55,547 bases of DNA from Trueperaceae bacterium (GTDB taxonomy: Bacteria; Deinococcota; Deinococci; Deinococcales; Trueperaceae): the NCBI GenBank assembly GCA_011389865.1, contig JAABTL010000018.1, positions 1 to 55,547 of the forward strand. Reading direction: 5' to 3'. Shown here in pieces: positions 8,550-16,334 of this stretch; position 1 is the first letter of the stretch, and every line of letters starts with the position of its first letter. Under the pieces are notes generated by a model that did no database searches, was not told where the DNA came from, and saw nothing but the letters and a program-made list of their open reading frames with translations. The position numbers and the translations under genes were made by a program.

Positions 8550-9038
8550 ATGGCCACCCGCACCGTTCGCCTCACCCAAGAGGGTTACGACCGCCTCAAG
8601 GCGACCCTCGCGCAGGAGTACGTCCGTCTCGAGGAGGCGACCCGCATCCTGCGTGAGCTGACCGGCTCCAGCGACGACTACGACGACTCCGGGCTGGAGG
8701 AGGCGAAGCAGGAGAAGGGTCGCATCGAGAACCGCATCGACGACCTCGAGGACCAGCTCGCCCGCGCCGAGATCATCCACAACACGGACCACGGCCGGGT
8801 CGAACTCGGCGACCGCGTCCTGCTGCGGGACGAGGCCACGTCGGCCGAGATGCGGGTCCAGGTCGTGTCGCCGATCGAGGCGGGCGTGCTCGAGGGCGAC
8901 GTGCCCAAGGTCTCGGACGAGTCGCCGCTCGGGCGCGCGATCATCGGGCGGAACGTCGGCGAGACGGCGGAGGTCACCATCGGCGCCAACGCCAAGCGCT
9001 ACACGATCGTCGAGGTCAACGAGCCACAGGTCGCTTAG
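8550..9038 (+). CDS. gfh1: Gfh1-type GreA homologue (RNA polymerase secondary-channel factor)
   Basis: The protein is 162 aa. Residues 1-75 are the coiled-coil N-terminal domain and about 80-160 the FKBP-like GreA/GreB C-terminal domain (VVSPIEAGVLEGDVPKVSDESPLGRAI). The coiled-coil tip reads SSDDYDDSGLEEAKQEK: four Asp in place of the GreA tip, which carries one Asp and one Glu in GDLKENAEY. This four-Asp tip and flanking sequence match Thermus Gfh1 as I recall it. Gfh1 binds the RNA polymerase secondary channel and inhibits transcription rather than stimulating RNA cleavage. An automatic GreA label would be misleading. A Shine-Dalgarno GGAGG precedes the ATG by 6 nt. The stop overlaps the convergent gene's stop. 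Confidence 0.87.
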   Translation: MATRTVRLTQEGYDRLKATLAQEYVRLEEATRILRELTGSSDDYDDSGLEEAKQEKGRIENRIDDLEDQLARAEIIHNTDHGRVELGDRVLLRDEATSAEMRVQVVSPIEAGVLEGDVPKVSDESPLGRAIIGRNVGETAEVTIGANAKRYTIVEVNEPQVA

Positions 9039-10156
9039 ACCCGGCCGTCGCCCTTCGCCACCTCGGGCCGCTCGGTGAGCGCTCGCAGGGCGGTCGTCCC
9101 GTCGAGCACGCCGAGGACCCGGTCGTTCTTGCCCACGACCGCCACCGGTCCGCCCACGTCGGCGATCGCCGCCAGCGCCTCGCCGAGCGTAGCCTCGGCC
9201 GCAACTCGGCCGACGGCACTCGCGTCGACACGGCCGCGCGCCTCCTCGACCCGCTCCGTGGCGTGGGGGGTCGCGAACTTCAGGGCGTCGCGGGCCCGCA
9301 GCACGCGGGAGCGATCCACGTCTTCCACGAAGGCGCGCACGTAGTCGTCGGCGGGGCGGGTGACGATCTCCACCGGCGTCCCGACCTGCACCAGGAAGCC
9401 GTCCTTGAGCACGGCCACCCGGTCGCCGAGCCGCAGGGCCTCGTCGAGGTCGTGGGTGATGAACACGATCGTCTTGCTCAGCTCCTGCTGCAGCCGCACG
9501 AGCTCGCCCTGCATCTCGCGGCGGATCAGGGGATCCAGCGCGCTGAACGCCTCGTCCATCAGCAGCACCTCGGGGTCGGTGCACAGCGCCCGCGCCAGGC
9601 CGACGCGCTGCTGCATGCCCCCCGAGAGCTCACGGGGCAGGGCCTGCTCGTAGCCGGCCAGGCCCACCCGCTCGATCCAGGCGCTCGCCTTCTCTCGGCG
9701 CTCCGCGAGGCTCACGCCCTGCACGCGCAGCCCGAAGGTCACGTTGGCGAGGACCGTCCGGTGGGGCAGCAGGCCGAAGCGCTGGAACACCATGCCCATC
9801 TTGTGGCGCCGCATGTCGCGAAGCGCGCGCGGGCCGAGTGCCAGGACGTCCTCGCCGTCGAGGCGCACGTGGCCGGTGGTCGGTTCGATCAGCCGGTTGA
9901 GGCAGCGCACGAGCGTCGACTTGCCGCTGCCGGAGAGCCCCATGACGACGAAGGTCTCGCCGCGCTCGACCCGCAGGCTGATGTCCCGCAGCCCGACGGT
10001 GTGGCCGGTACGCGCGAGGATGTCGTCCTTGGAGACGCCCTCGCGCAGCAGCGGGACGATCGACTGGGGGTCGTGACCGAACACCTTGGAGAGGTCCTCG
10101 ACCTCGATGTGGGCCTCCGCACCGTTGGGGGCCGCCTCCTGGGAGGTGATCGTCAT
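9035..10156 (-). CDS. proV: Second glycine betaine ABC transporter ATPase
   Basis: The 373-aa ATPase is a paralogue of the proV at 4954. Motifs: Walker A GLSGSGKST, Q-loop VFQRFGLLPH, signature LSGGMQQRVGLARAL, Walker B VLLMDEAFSALDPL and FITHDLDEAL. Walker B has DEA where the first copy has DEP. The C-terminal regulatory tail is shorter and contains at most one CBS-like motif (LGEALAAIADVGGPVAVVGKNDRVLGVLD). It is the last gene of a minus-strand operon: binding protein, binding protein, permease, ATPase. Its TAA overlaps the TAG of gfh1 on the other strand. Confidence 0.92.
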   Translation of the reverse strand: MTITSQEAAPNGAEAHIEVEDLSKVFGHDPQSIVPLLREGVSKDDILARTGHTVGLRDISLRVERGETFVVMGLSGSGKSTLVRCLNRLIEPTTGHVRLDGEDVLALGPRALRDMRRHKMGMVFQRFGLLPHRTVLANVTFGLRVQGVSLAERREKASAWIERVGLAGYEQALPRELSGGMQQRVGLARALCTDPEVLLMDEAFSALDPLIRREMQGELVRLQQELSKTIVFITHDLDEALRLGDRVAVLKDGFLVQVGTPVEIVTRPADDYVRAFVEDVDRSRVLRARDALKFATPHATERVEEARGRVDASAVGRVAAEATLGEALAAIADVGGPVAVVGKNDRVLGVLDGTTALRALTERPEVAKGDGRV

Positions 10157-10159
10157 GTG

Positions 10160-11041
10160 TCAGCGCCCCTTCACGGTGGGGTCCCAGCGGCGGCTGTAGC
10201 CGGCCGTGATGCGGTCCATGACGATCGCCACGAACACGATGGCGAGACCGGCCTCGAGCCCCAGCCCGACGTTGCCGCGTTGCAGGCCGCGCAGTACCTC
10301 CTGGCCGAGTCCGCGGGCGCCGATCATCGACGCCAGGACCACCATCGCGAGCGCCATCATGATCGTCTGGTTGACGCCGGCCATGATCGTCGGCAGCGCC
10401 AGCGGCAGCCGCACCCAGGTGAGCGTCTGGCGCTCCGAGGCGCCGAAGGCCTGGGCGGCCTCCAGCACCTCGGCGTCGACCAGCCGCAGGCCGAGGTCGG
10501 TGAGGCGGATGATGGGCGGCACGGCGTAGACGAAGGTGGCGATGATGGCCGCCACGTTCCCCAGGCCGAAGAACATGACCACGGGCACCAGGTAGACGAA
10601 GCTCGGCATCGTCTGCATGCCGTCGAGGAGCGGCCTGAGCAGTGTCTTGAGGCGGTCGCTGCGGGCCATGGCGATGCCGATCGGGATGCCGATGATGATG
10701 GTGAACAGCGTCGCGATCAGCATGATCGCCAGCGTGGTCATCATCTCGGACCACAGCCCGAACGTGCCGACCAGCACCAGCAGGCCAGACAGGCTGACGG
10801 CCGGCCAGATGCGCCGCCCGCTCGCGTGCCACACGAGCGCCGCGACGAGCAACACCACCAGCCACCAGGGCAGGGCGGCGAGCCCGCGCTCGACGCGGAC
10901 CAGCAGGAGCAGCACCGTGTCGGTGATGCCGCGGAACACGTCGCCGTAGGTGGCGACCAGCCAACTCACACCGTCGTTCGTCCAGCCGCGCAGCGGGATG
11001 CGCCAGGCCTCGGGGAACGGCTGCGTCAGGAAGGGGGGCAC
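10160..11041 (-). CDS. proW: Second glycine betaine ABC transporter permease
   Basis: This 293-aa ProW-family permease has GTG start at 11041, only 9 bp after the upstream binding-protein gene. It shows the N-terminal amphipathic segment (WRIPLRGWTNDGVSWL), multiple helices, and the EAA loop EAAQAFGASERQTLTWVRLPLALPTIMAGVNQT. It is collinear with the permease at 6186 but clearly diverged. It ends 3 bp before the ATPase start, so the two are probably co-translated. Confidence 0.92.
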   Translation of the reverse strand: MPPFLTQPFPEAWRIPLRGWTNDGVSWLVATYGDVFRGITDTVLLLLVRVERGLAALPWWLVVLLVAALVWHASGRRIWPAVSLSGLLVLVGTFGLWSEMMTTLAIMLIATLFTIIIGIPIGIAMARSDRLKTLLRPLLDGMQTMPSFVYLVPVVMFFGLGNVAAIIATFVYAVPPIIRLTDLGLRLVDAEVLEAAQAFGASERQTLTWVRLPLALPTIMAGVNQTIMMALAMVVLASMIGARGLGQEVLRGLQRGNVGLGLEAGLAIVFVAIVMDRITAGYSRRWDPTVKGR

Positions 11042-11050
11042 GGGTTGGGT

Positions 11051-12115
11051 CTACTGCTCCAGCCCGGCCTGCACGCGCGCAGCGGTCTCTTCGTCGAGCC
11101 AGGCAGACCAGACCTCAGGCTGCTCGTGCAGGAACGCCTCGGCTGCGTCCATGGGCCCGCCGTCGGTGTCCTGCATGAACGCCAGCAGGGCGCTCACGCG
11201 GTCGGACGGCATCTCCATGGCGTTCAGGAAGGCCTCGATCTCCGGGCTGACCTCGTCCTTGAAGCGCGAACCCAGGCCCACCACGACCGTCGACGCCGGA
11301 TAGGCGCAGGCCTCCTCCAGCAACTCGGGCGTCCCGGCCTCGATCAGGGCCACCATCCGCGCCCAGCACGCGTCGCTGTACGGCGGTTCCTCCAGGCGCA
11401 GCATGTCGAGCTTGCCCAGGACCCAGGTGGGGGCCCAGTAGTAGCCGAGCCAGGGCTCGCCGCGCAGGTACGCGCCCTCCATCGAGGACGCCAGGGCCAC
11501 GCTGGTGCCGGGGTTGAAGTTCGTGAAGTGCTCCGTCAGGCCGTAGGCGTGCAGCTTGGCGGTGTTGATGAGCTCGCACTGCCAGCCGATGATGCAGTTG
11601 TGGAAGCGCCCGAGCTCGGGCTGCTCGGGGTCGCGGAACAGCTCGGCGTAGCGTGGGAGGTCGAAGACGCTGCGCAGGTCGGGCGCGAGCGGCTCGATGC
11701 CGCGCTCGGGGTCGCCCTCCACCAGGTAGCGGGGCACGTACCAGGCCTGGACGGCGTCGTCGAACATGACGCCCAGCTGTTCGACGGTGCCGGCGGCGAC
11801 CGCCGGGTCCCAGATGTCTGCGCTGTTGTCGAGCCAGACCTCCATGGTGACGTCCACGTCGCCGCGGATGGCACCCTGGAGCAAGGGGGCCGTGGAGCCG
11901 GGGATGGCGTCGGTGTTGCAGCCGAAGCCCAGCTCGAGGATCGTGCGTGCGATGCCGTTGATGACCTGAACGCTGTCCCAATCGACTTCGGCGAAGACGA
12001 TCGTGCGGCTCACGCCGCCGCAGTCGGGCGCCTGGGCATGTGCGGCGCCGCCCACGAGCAGCGCCAGGAGTAGCAGTGCCGCGATGACGCGGCTTCGCGC
12101 GGTCTTGGCATGCAT
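11051..12115 (-). CDS. Quaternary-amine ABC substrate-binding protein, copy B
   Basis: The 354-aa secreted binding protein starts at ATG 12115 with AAAGGA upstream and a signal peptide ending near AHAQA. It belongs to the OpuAC/ProX-like family. Markers shared with the next gene upstream include [37 protein letters not shown] and [23 protein letters not shown]. Trp/Tyr clusters could form an aromatic cage for betaine, choline or carnitine; the ligand cannot be read from sequence. It lies next to the permease and is likely its direct partner. Confidence 0.87.
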   Translation of the reverse strand: MHAKTARSRVIAALLLLALLVGGAAHAQAPDCGGVSRTIVFAEVDWDSVQVINGIARTILELGFGCNTDAIPGSTAPLLQGAIRGDVDVTMEVWLDNSADIWDPAVAAGTVEQLGVMFDDAVQAWYVPRYLVEGDPERGIEPLAPDLRSVFDLPRYAELFRDPEQPELGRFHNCIIGWQCELINTAKLHAYGLTEHFTNFNPGTSVALASSMEGAYLRGEPWLGYYWAPTWVLGKLDMLRLEEPPYSDACWARMVALIEAGTPELLEEACAYPASTVVVGLGSRFKDEVSPEIEAFLNAMEMPSDRVSALLAFMQDTDGGPMDAAEAFLHEQPEVWSAWLDEETAARVQAGLEQ

Positions 12116-12272
12116 GGCAACATCCTTTCGAGCGGACGGAGCGGGCGCGGGCGCGAATCGCCGGCGCCTGTGCGTCTCACCCCCAAGGGGCCCGCTCGAT
12201 GAGGGGCGGGCGACGACGCCCAACGTGAGGCGAGTCGCGCAAGGGCGCGGGGGTTACGACGCTCGACACGGT

Positions 12273-12278
12273 GATTGT
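12273..12278 (-). promoter_or_regulatory. -10 box for the second osmoprotectant operon
   Basis: TACAAT on the minus strand stands out in a GC-rich gap between the two binding-protein genes. No good -35 is visible. It would give copy B, permease and ATPase their own promoter with a leader of about 150 nt. Confidence 0.4.
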
Positions 12279-12295
12279 ACCACCCGACCACGAGA

Positions 12296-12340
12296 CCGGC
12301 GGGCCCGGCACCCACGGTCGTTGGGCGACGGGCCCGCCGG
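12296..12340 (-). terminator. Hairpin after binding-protein copy A
   Basis: Perfect 11-bp arms CCGGCGGGCCC (12296-12306) and GGGCCCGCCGG (12330-12340) are separated by 23 nt, about 60 bp past the copy A stop. It probably terminates or attenuates transcription between the two paralogues. Confidence 0.5.
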
Positions 12341-12400
12341 GGCCTCCTGCCGAGGCGGTCGGGCGGCTACGTACGAAGCTTCAGCGAAGCGCGCCGCCCT

Positions 12401-13474
12401 TCATTCGAGGGCGCCGCGAACCCGTTCGGTCACGGCCGGGTCGACGTCCGCCAGCCAGGCGCCCCACACGTCGGGGCTCTCGCGCATGAAGGCGAGCGCG
12501 GCCTCCTGCGTGCCGGCGTCGTTGGCCTCCATGAAGGCGAGCATCTCGTTGATGGTCGCGGTCTGCAGGTAGAAGGCGTCGAGGAAGGACTCGATCGGCG
12601 CCGGAATCGTGTCCGCGAACGCGGAGCCGAGGCCGACGGCGGCGACGACCACCGGGTAGTCGCAGGCGTCGGTGGCCAGTTGCGGGGTGTCCGCCTCCGC
12701 CATGGCGTTCATGTGGGCGAAGCAGGCGTCGTCGTAGGGCGGCTCCTCGAGGCGCAGCATGTCGAGGCGTCCCATGATGCCGGTCGGCTCCCAGTAGTAG
12801 CCGAGCCACGGCTCGCCGAGCGTGTAGGCGGTCTGCATGGTCGTCTCGAGCGCGATGCCGGTGCCGGGCCGGAAGTTGGTGAAGTGGTCCTCGAGCTCGT
12901 ACACGACCATCTTCACGTTGTTGATGCCCTCGCAGTACCAGCCGATCACGCAGTTGTAGAAGCGCCCCTTGTCGGGCTGCTCGGGGTCGCGGAACAGGTC
13001 GGCGTAGCGCGGCAGGTCGGTCACGGCGCGCAGGTCGGGCGCCAGCGGCTCGATGCCGCGCTCGGCGTCGCCCTCGACCAGGTAGCGCGGCACGTAGAAG
13101 CCCTGCGCGGCGTCGTCGAACACGTGGCTCAGCTCGCGGATCTCGCCGGCGGCCAGCGCCTCGTGCCAGAACTCGGGGGTGTTGTCGACCCAGACCTCCA
13201 TGTCGACGTCGACGTCACCGCGGATCAGTCCCTGCAGGATCGGCAGGGTGGCGCCTGGGATGGCGTCGGTGGCGCATCCGAAGCCCTCCTCGAGCACGAA
13301 GCGCGCGAGGTCGGTGAGGATGTCGGCGCTGTCGTAGCCGAGTTCGCCGAAGACGATGGGGCGGTCGAAGCCGGCGCAGTCGCCGGCATCTTGGGCGAAG
13401 GCAGGCGCCCCGGCGAGCAGGGCGAGCGTCAGGGAGGCCGTCAGCAGGCGGCGGAGGCGTCGGTGCGTGGTCAT
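12401..13474 (-). CDS. Quaternary-amine ABC substrate-binding protein, copy A
   Basis: The 357-aa protein starts at ATG 13474, with GAAGGGGA upstream and a signal peptide ending near AFAQD. It is a close paralogue of the adjacent copy B: shared motifs include [37 protein letters not shown] and [23 protein letters not shown]. It lies at the head of the cluster, divergent from lysS. A hairpin and a new -10 box separate it from copy B, so the two may be expressed differently and could widen the substrates fed to one ProVW pair. Confidence 0.87.
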   Translation of the reverse strand: MTTHRRLRRLLTASLTLALLAGAPAFAQDAGDCAGFDRPIVFGELGYDSADILTDLARFVLEEGFGCATDAIPGATLPILQGLIRGDVDVDMEVWVDNTPEFWHEALAAGEIRELSHVFDDAAQGFYVPRYLVEGDAERGIEPLAPDLRAVTDLPRYADLFRDPEQPDKGRFYNCVIGWYCEGINNVKMVVYELEDHFTNFRPGTGIALETTMQTAYTLGEPWLGYYWEPTGIMGRLDMLRLEEPPYDDACFAHMNAMAEADTPQLATDACDYPVVVAAVGLGSAFADTIPAPIESFLDAFYLQTATINEMLAFMEANDAGTQEAALAFMRESPDVWGAWLADVDPAVTERVRGALE

Positions 13475-13698
13475 GGGGATTCCCCTTCCGGAGGCCCGCG
13501 CGGGCGTGAACCGTGCGGTTCTCGGCGCGGATCGGCGTGGGCTGCGGCGTGGGTGCGCCGCGGTGGCCGAGTCGGACGTTTCGAGGGTACACCAAGCGTC
13601 GACCGCCCACGGTGGCTTCGGCTGCGGTCGCTGCGGCCGGCGAGGTGCCGGCGGAACCGGGCGGTGGGCGCGCGGCATGGCGCGCCCGCGCCCGCGCG

Positions 13699-13704
13699 TA
13701 CAAT
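13699..13704 (+). promoter_or_regulatory. -10 element for leaderless lysS
   Basis: TACAAT ends 7 nt before the lysS ATG, leaving no room for a Shine-Dalgarno. Confidence 0.6.
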
Positions 13705-13711
13705 CGGCGGC

Positions 13712-15211
13712 ATGGCGGAGAAGAGCCTGCAAGAGCAGCGCGAGCAGCGTCTGCGCAACCTCGCGAGCCTCGAGGAGCGCGGCTTCGAGGCGTACCCCTA
13801 CGCCTTCGCGCCGACGACCACGGCCGCCGCGCTGCGCGCGGCGCACGAGGGCGGCGGACCGGGCGACGCCTGGCCCGACGAGGACGTGACGGTGGCCGGC
13901 CGCGCCATGACGGTCCGCAACATGGGTAAGGTCACCTTCGCCACCCTGCGCGACGCCAGCGGCGACCTGCAGGTCTACCTCCAGCGCGACCGGCTGGGCG
14001 ACGCCTACGGCGCCGCCAAGAAGATCGACATCGGCGACTGGCTCGAGGTGCGCGGCCACCCGTTCGTCACCAAGACCGGCGAGCTGACCGTCGACGCGGC
14101 CGCCTGGCGGCCGCTGGTCAAATCGCTGCGGCCGCTGCCCGACAAGTTCCACGGCCTCGCCGACAAGGAGGCGCGCTACCGGCAGCGCCACCTCGACCTG
14201 ATGGTCGACCCCGGCGTGCGCCGCGCGTTCGAGCTGCGCTCGCGGGCGATCGCCTTCATCCGCCGCTACCTCGACGACCTCGGCTTCCTCGAGGTCGAGA
14301 CGCCCGTGCTGCAGGCGGTCCCCGGCGGCGCGGAGGCGCGCCCGTTCGTCACCCACCACAACGCCCTCGACCACGACTTCCACCTGCGGATCAGCCTGGA
14401 GCTCTACCTCAAGCGGCTCATCGTCGGCGGCTTCGACGCCGTCTACGAGATCGGGCGCAACTTCCGCAACGAGGGCATCAGCTACAAGCACAACCCCGAG
14501 TACACGATGCTCGAGCTCTACTGGGTCGGCAGGGACTACCTCGACATCCTCGCGCTGGTCGAACGGATGTACGCCCGGCTCGTCCAGGAACTGACCGGCT
14601 CGATGACGATCCCGTACCAGGGCCGGGTGCTCGACTTCACGCCGCCCTGGCCCCGCGTCGACTACACCGGTGAGCTCGCGCGGCGCGCCGGCATCGACTT
14701 CGCCGTGCTCGACGAGCCGCGGCTGCGCGCGTGGGTCGCCGAGCGCTACCCGGGCGCCGGCGCCGGCGCCACCCCGCCGCTCGCCGAGCAGCCCTTCCAC
14801 CTGCTGCTCGCCAAGCTCTACGACATCCACGTCGAGCCGCACCTCGAGCAGCCCACCTTCGTCATGGACCACCCGCTGGCGATCAGCCCGCTGGCGAAGA
14901 GGCACCGGTCGCGGCCTGGGCTGGTCGAACGCTTCGAGCCGGTGGCCGTCGGGATGGAGCTCGGCAACGCCTTCAGCGAGCTCAACGACCCGGTCGATCA
15001 GCGCGGGCGCTTCGAGGAGCAAGCGGCCCGCAGGGCCGCTGGCGACGAAGAAGCGCACCCGATCGACGAGGAGTTCCTCGAGGCCCTGGAGTACGGCATG
15101 CCGCCCACGGGTGGCCTCGGCCTCGGCATCGACCGCCTGGCGATGCTGCTCGCGGACGTGCCCTCCATCCGCGACGTCATCCTCTTCCCGCTGCTGCGGC
15201 CGCAGGGGTGA
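13712..15211 (+). CDS. lysS: Lysyl-tRNA synthetase, class II
   Basis: The 499-aa enzyme charges tRNA-Lys. Residues about 55-150 are the OB-fold anticodon-binding domain ([21 protein letters not shown]). Class II motif 2 is [20 protein letters not shown] and motif 3 is [30 protein letters not shown]. The length fits the bacterial family. The mRNA is predicted leaderless. Its stop overlaps the GTG of a nucleotidyltransferase gene by 4 bp, which couples a core gene to what looks like a toxin-antitoxin module. Confidence 0.96.
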   Translation: MAEKSLQEQREQRLRNLASLEERGFEAYPYAFAPTTTAAALRAAHEGGGPGDAWPDEDVTVAGRAMTVRNMGKVTFATLRDASGDLQVYLQRDRLGDAYGAAKKIDIGDWLEVRGHPFVTKTGELTVDAAAWRPLVKSLRPLPDKFHGLADKEARYRQRHLDLMVDPGVRRAFELRSRAIAFIRRYLDDLGFLEVETPVLQAVPGGAEARPFVTHHNALDHDFHLRISLELYLKRLIVGGFDAVYEIGRNFRNEGISYKHNPEYTMLELYWVGRDYLDILALVERMYARLVQELTGSMTIPYQGRVLDFTPPWPRVDYTGELARRAGIDFAVLDEPRLRAWVAERYPGAGAGATPPLAEQPFHLLLAKLYDIHVEPHLEQPTFVMDHPLAISPLAKRHRSRPGLVERFEPVAVGMELGNAFSELNDPVDQRGRFEEQAARRAAGDEEAHPIDEEFLEALEYGMPPTGGLGLGIDRLAMLLADVPSIRDVILFPLLRPQG

Positions 15212-15687
15212 GCGTGGAGCGGACGACGCTCGTGAAGCTGTTCGTGGCGCTAGCGGCCGAAGAGGTCGACTACGTCCTCGTCGGCGGCGTGGCCGTCAAC
15301 CTGCACGGCATCGTGCGGGCGACCGAGGACGCCGATCTCTTCGTGCGCCCGGACGAGGAGAACGTCGCGCGTCTGCGCCGCGCGCTGCACCGCGTGACCG
15401 GCGACCGTGAGGTCGACGGCATCCGGGCTGAGGACCTCGTTGGTGCCTACCCCGTCGTTCGCTACGTGTCTCCCGACGGGCGGCTGACGGTCGACATCCT
15501 CTCGCGGCTCGGCGAGCGGTTCGCCTACGGCGACCTCGAGGCCGAGGTCGTGCAACTCGCTGGCGTCGACGTTCGGGTCGCGTCCCCGGCGACCCTGTGG
15601 CGCATGAAGCGCGACACCGCGCGCGCGGTCGACGCCGAGGACGCGGCGCGCCTGCAGGCGGCCTTCCACCTCGGGGAGGAGCCCTGA
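15208..15687 (+). CDS. Nucleotidyltransferase-fold protein, AbiEii/MenT-like candidate toxin
   Basis: The 159-aa protein has GTG start at 15208 overlapping the lysS stop. The nucleotidyltransferase core is visible: [23 protein letters not shown] supplies the GG turn and the catalytic DxD-type acids, and LTVDIL gives the third Asp. The length and the immediately following 88-aa partner resemble nucleotidyltransferase toxin-antitoxin pairs of the AbiEii or MenT type, which modify tRNA or other RNAs. The substrate here is unknown. A housekeeping role cannot be excluded. Confidence 0.68.
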   Translation: MSVERTTLVKLFVALAAEEVDYVLVGGVAVNLHGIVRATEDADLFVRPDEENVARLRRALHRVTGDREVDGIRAEDLVGAYPVVRYVSPDGRLTVDILSRLGERFAYGDLEAEVVQLAGVDVRVASPATLWRMKRDTARAVDAEDAARLQAAFHLGEEP

Positions 15688-15953
15688 TGCCCGTTCACCG
15701 CTACCGAGCGATCGAGGACGTTCCCCCCGCGCCGGTGCTCGATGCCCGCGACCCGGTCACCGCTGGTCGCGCGCTCGATCACGTGGAGGCGATGACCGCC
15801 GATCTGCCGCCGCTGTTCGCCGCCGGCGTCTACCGCTACGCCTCGATCGAGGCCGCCGAGGCCGACCGCGAACGTGCGTTGCGCGCCCGCATGCGTGGCC
15901 TAAGGGCGACGCGCCGGCGCCTAAGGGCGACGCGCGCCGGGGTCGAGCGATGA
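15687..15953 (+). CDS. Small charged protein, candidate antitoxin partner
   Basis: The 88-aa protein starts with ATG overlapping the nucleotidyltransferase stop by 1 bp. It begins PVHRYRAIEDVPPAPVLDARD and has a central segment with FAAGVYRYASIEAAEADRERA. From memory, small proteins with this YRSxEEM / GVxRYxSxEEA pattern often sit beside such nucleotidyltransferases. The C-terminus is very Arg-rich and ends in a duplicated LRATRRR-like heptad caused by a 21-bp tandem repeat. Antitoxin function is inference from size and coupling. Confidence 0.58.
   Translation: MPVHRYRAIEDVPPAPVLDARDPVTAGRALDHVEAMTADLPPLFAAGVYRYASIEAAEADRERALRARMRGLRATRRRLRATRAGVER
15899..15940 (+). repeat. 21-bp tandem duplication in the small partner gene
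   Basis: CCTAAGGGCGACGCGC occurs at 15899 and again at 15920 in the same frame. Period is 21 bp, with 16 bp identical, giving LRATRRR then LRATRAG. This looks like a slipped-strand duplication. Confidence 0.8.
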
Positions 15954-16243
15954 GCGGCTCCGGCTGGGCCTGGTTCGCCTTCGCGCTGCTGCAGTTGGCG
16001 GTGGCCGGCTACGCGCTCGCCGCGGCGGCGACGTGGCGGGGCGAGCGCCTGTTCCCGGCGCCGGGGCGGCCGCTCGGCCGCGTCCCGGCCGTGGCCGCGG
16101 CCGTCGGCGTGGCGGCGGCCACCTGGTTCCTCGCGTGGGTGCGCGACTCGGAGTTCAGTCGTTACGTGGGTACGGGCGCCCTGATGATCGCGGCGATCGT
16201 GCTGCTCGCGCTGCTGCTGCGGCAGCACGCGCGCGAGGAGTGA
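15950..16243 (+). CDS. Small membrane protein, three helices
   Basis: The 97-aa protein starts at an ATG overlapping the previous stop (ATGA). It has hydrophobic segments at about 5-27, 44-63 and 73-91 (WAWFAFALLQLAVAGYALAA, VPAVAAAVGVAAATWFLAWV, GALMIAAIVLLALLL). I do not recognise the family. Overlap places it in the lysS-nucleotidyltransferase-partner transcription unit, but nothing shows it takes part in the toxin-antitoxin module. A GC-rich stretch with weak hairpins (16244-16334) separates it from the convergent peptidase gene. Confidence 0.65.
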   Translation: MSGSGWAWFAFALLQLAVAGYALAAAATWRGERLFPAPGRPLGRVPAVAAAVGVAAATWFLAWVRDSEFSRYVGTGALMIAAIVLLALLLRQHAREE

Positions 16244-16334
16244 CGCGGCGCGCGATCGCGCTGGCGGGCCCGATCCGGCGCGCGAGCGACGGGGCGCGCC
16301 GGCGCCGGCGCTCCGGCGCGGCCGGTGCCCGTCC

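Noticed and set aside
9263-12073. Long open frame on the plus strand opposite the second osmoprotectant operon
   Set aside because: It is antisense to three clear ABC genes, and its translation is low-complexity His/Arg/Asp-rich, as expected from GC-rich codon shadows.
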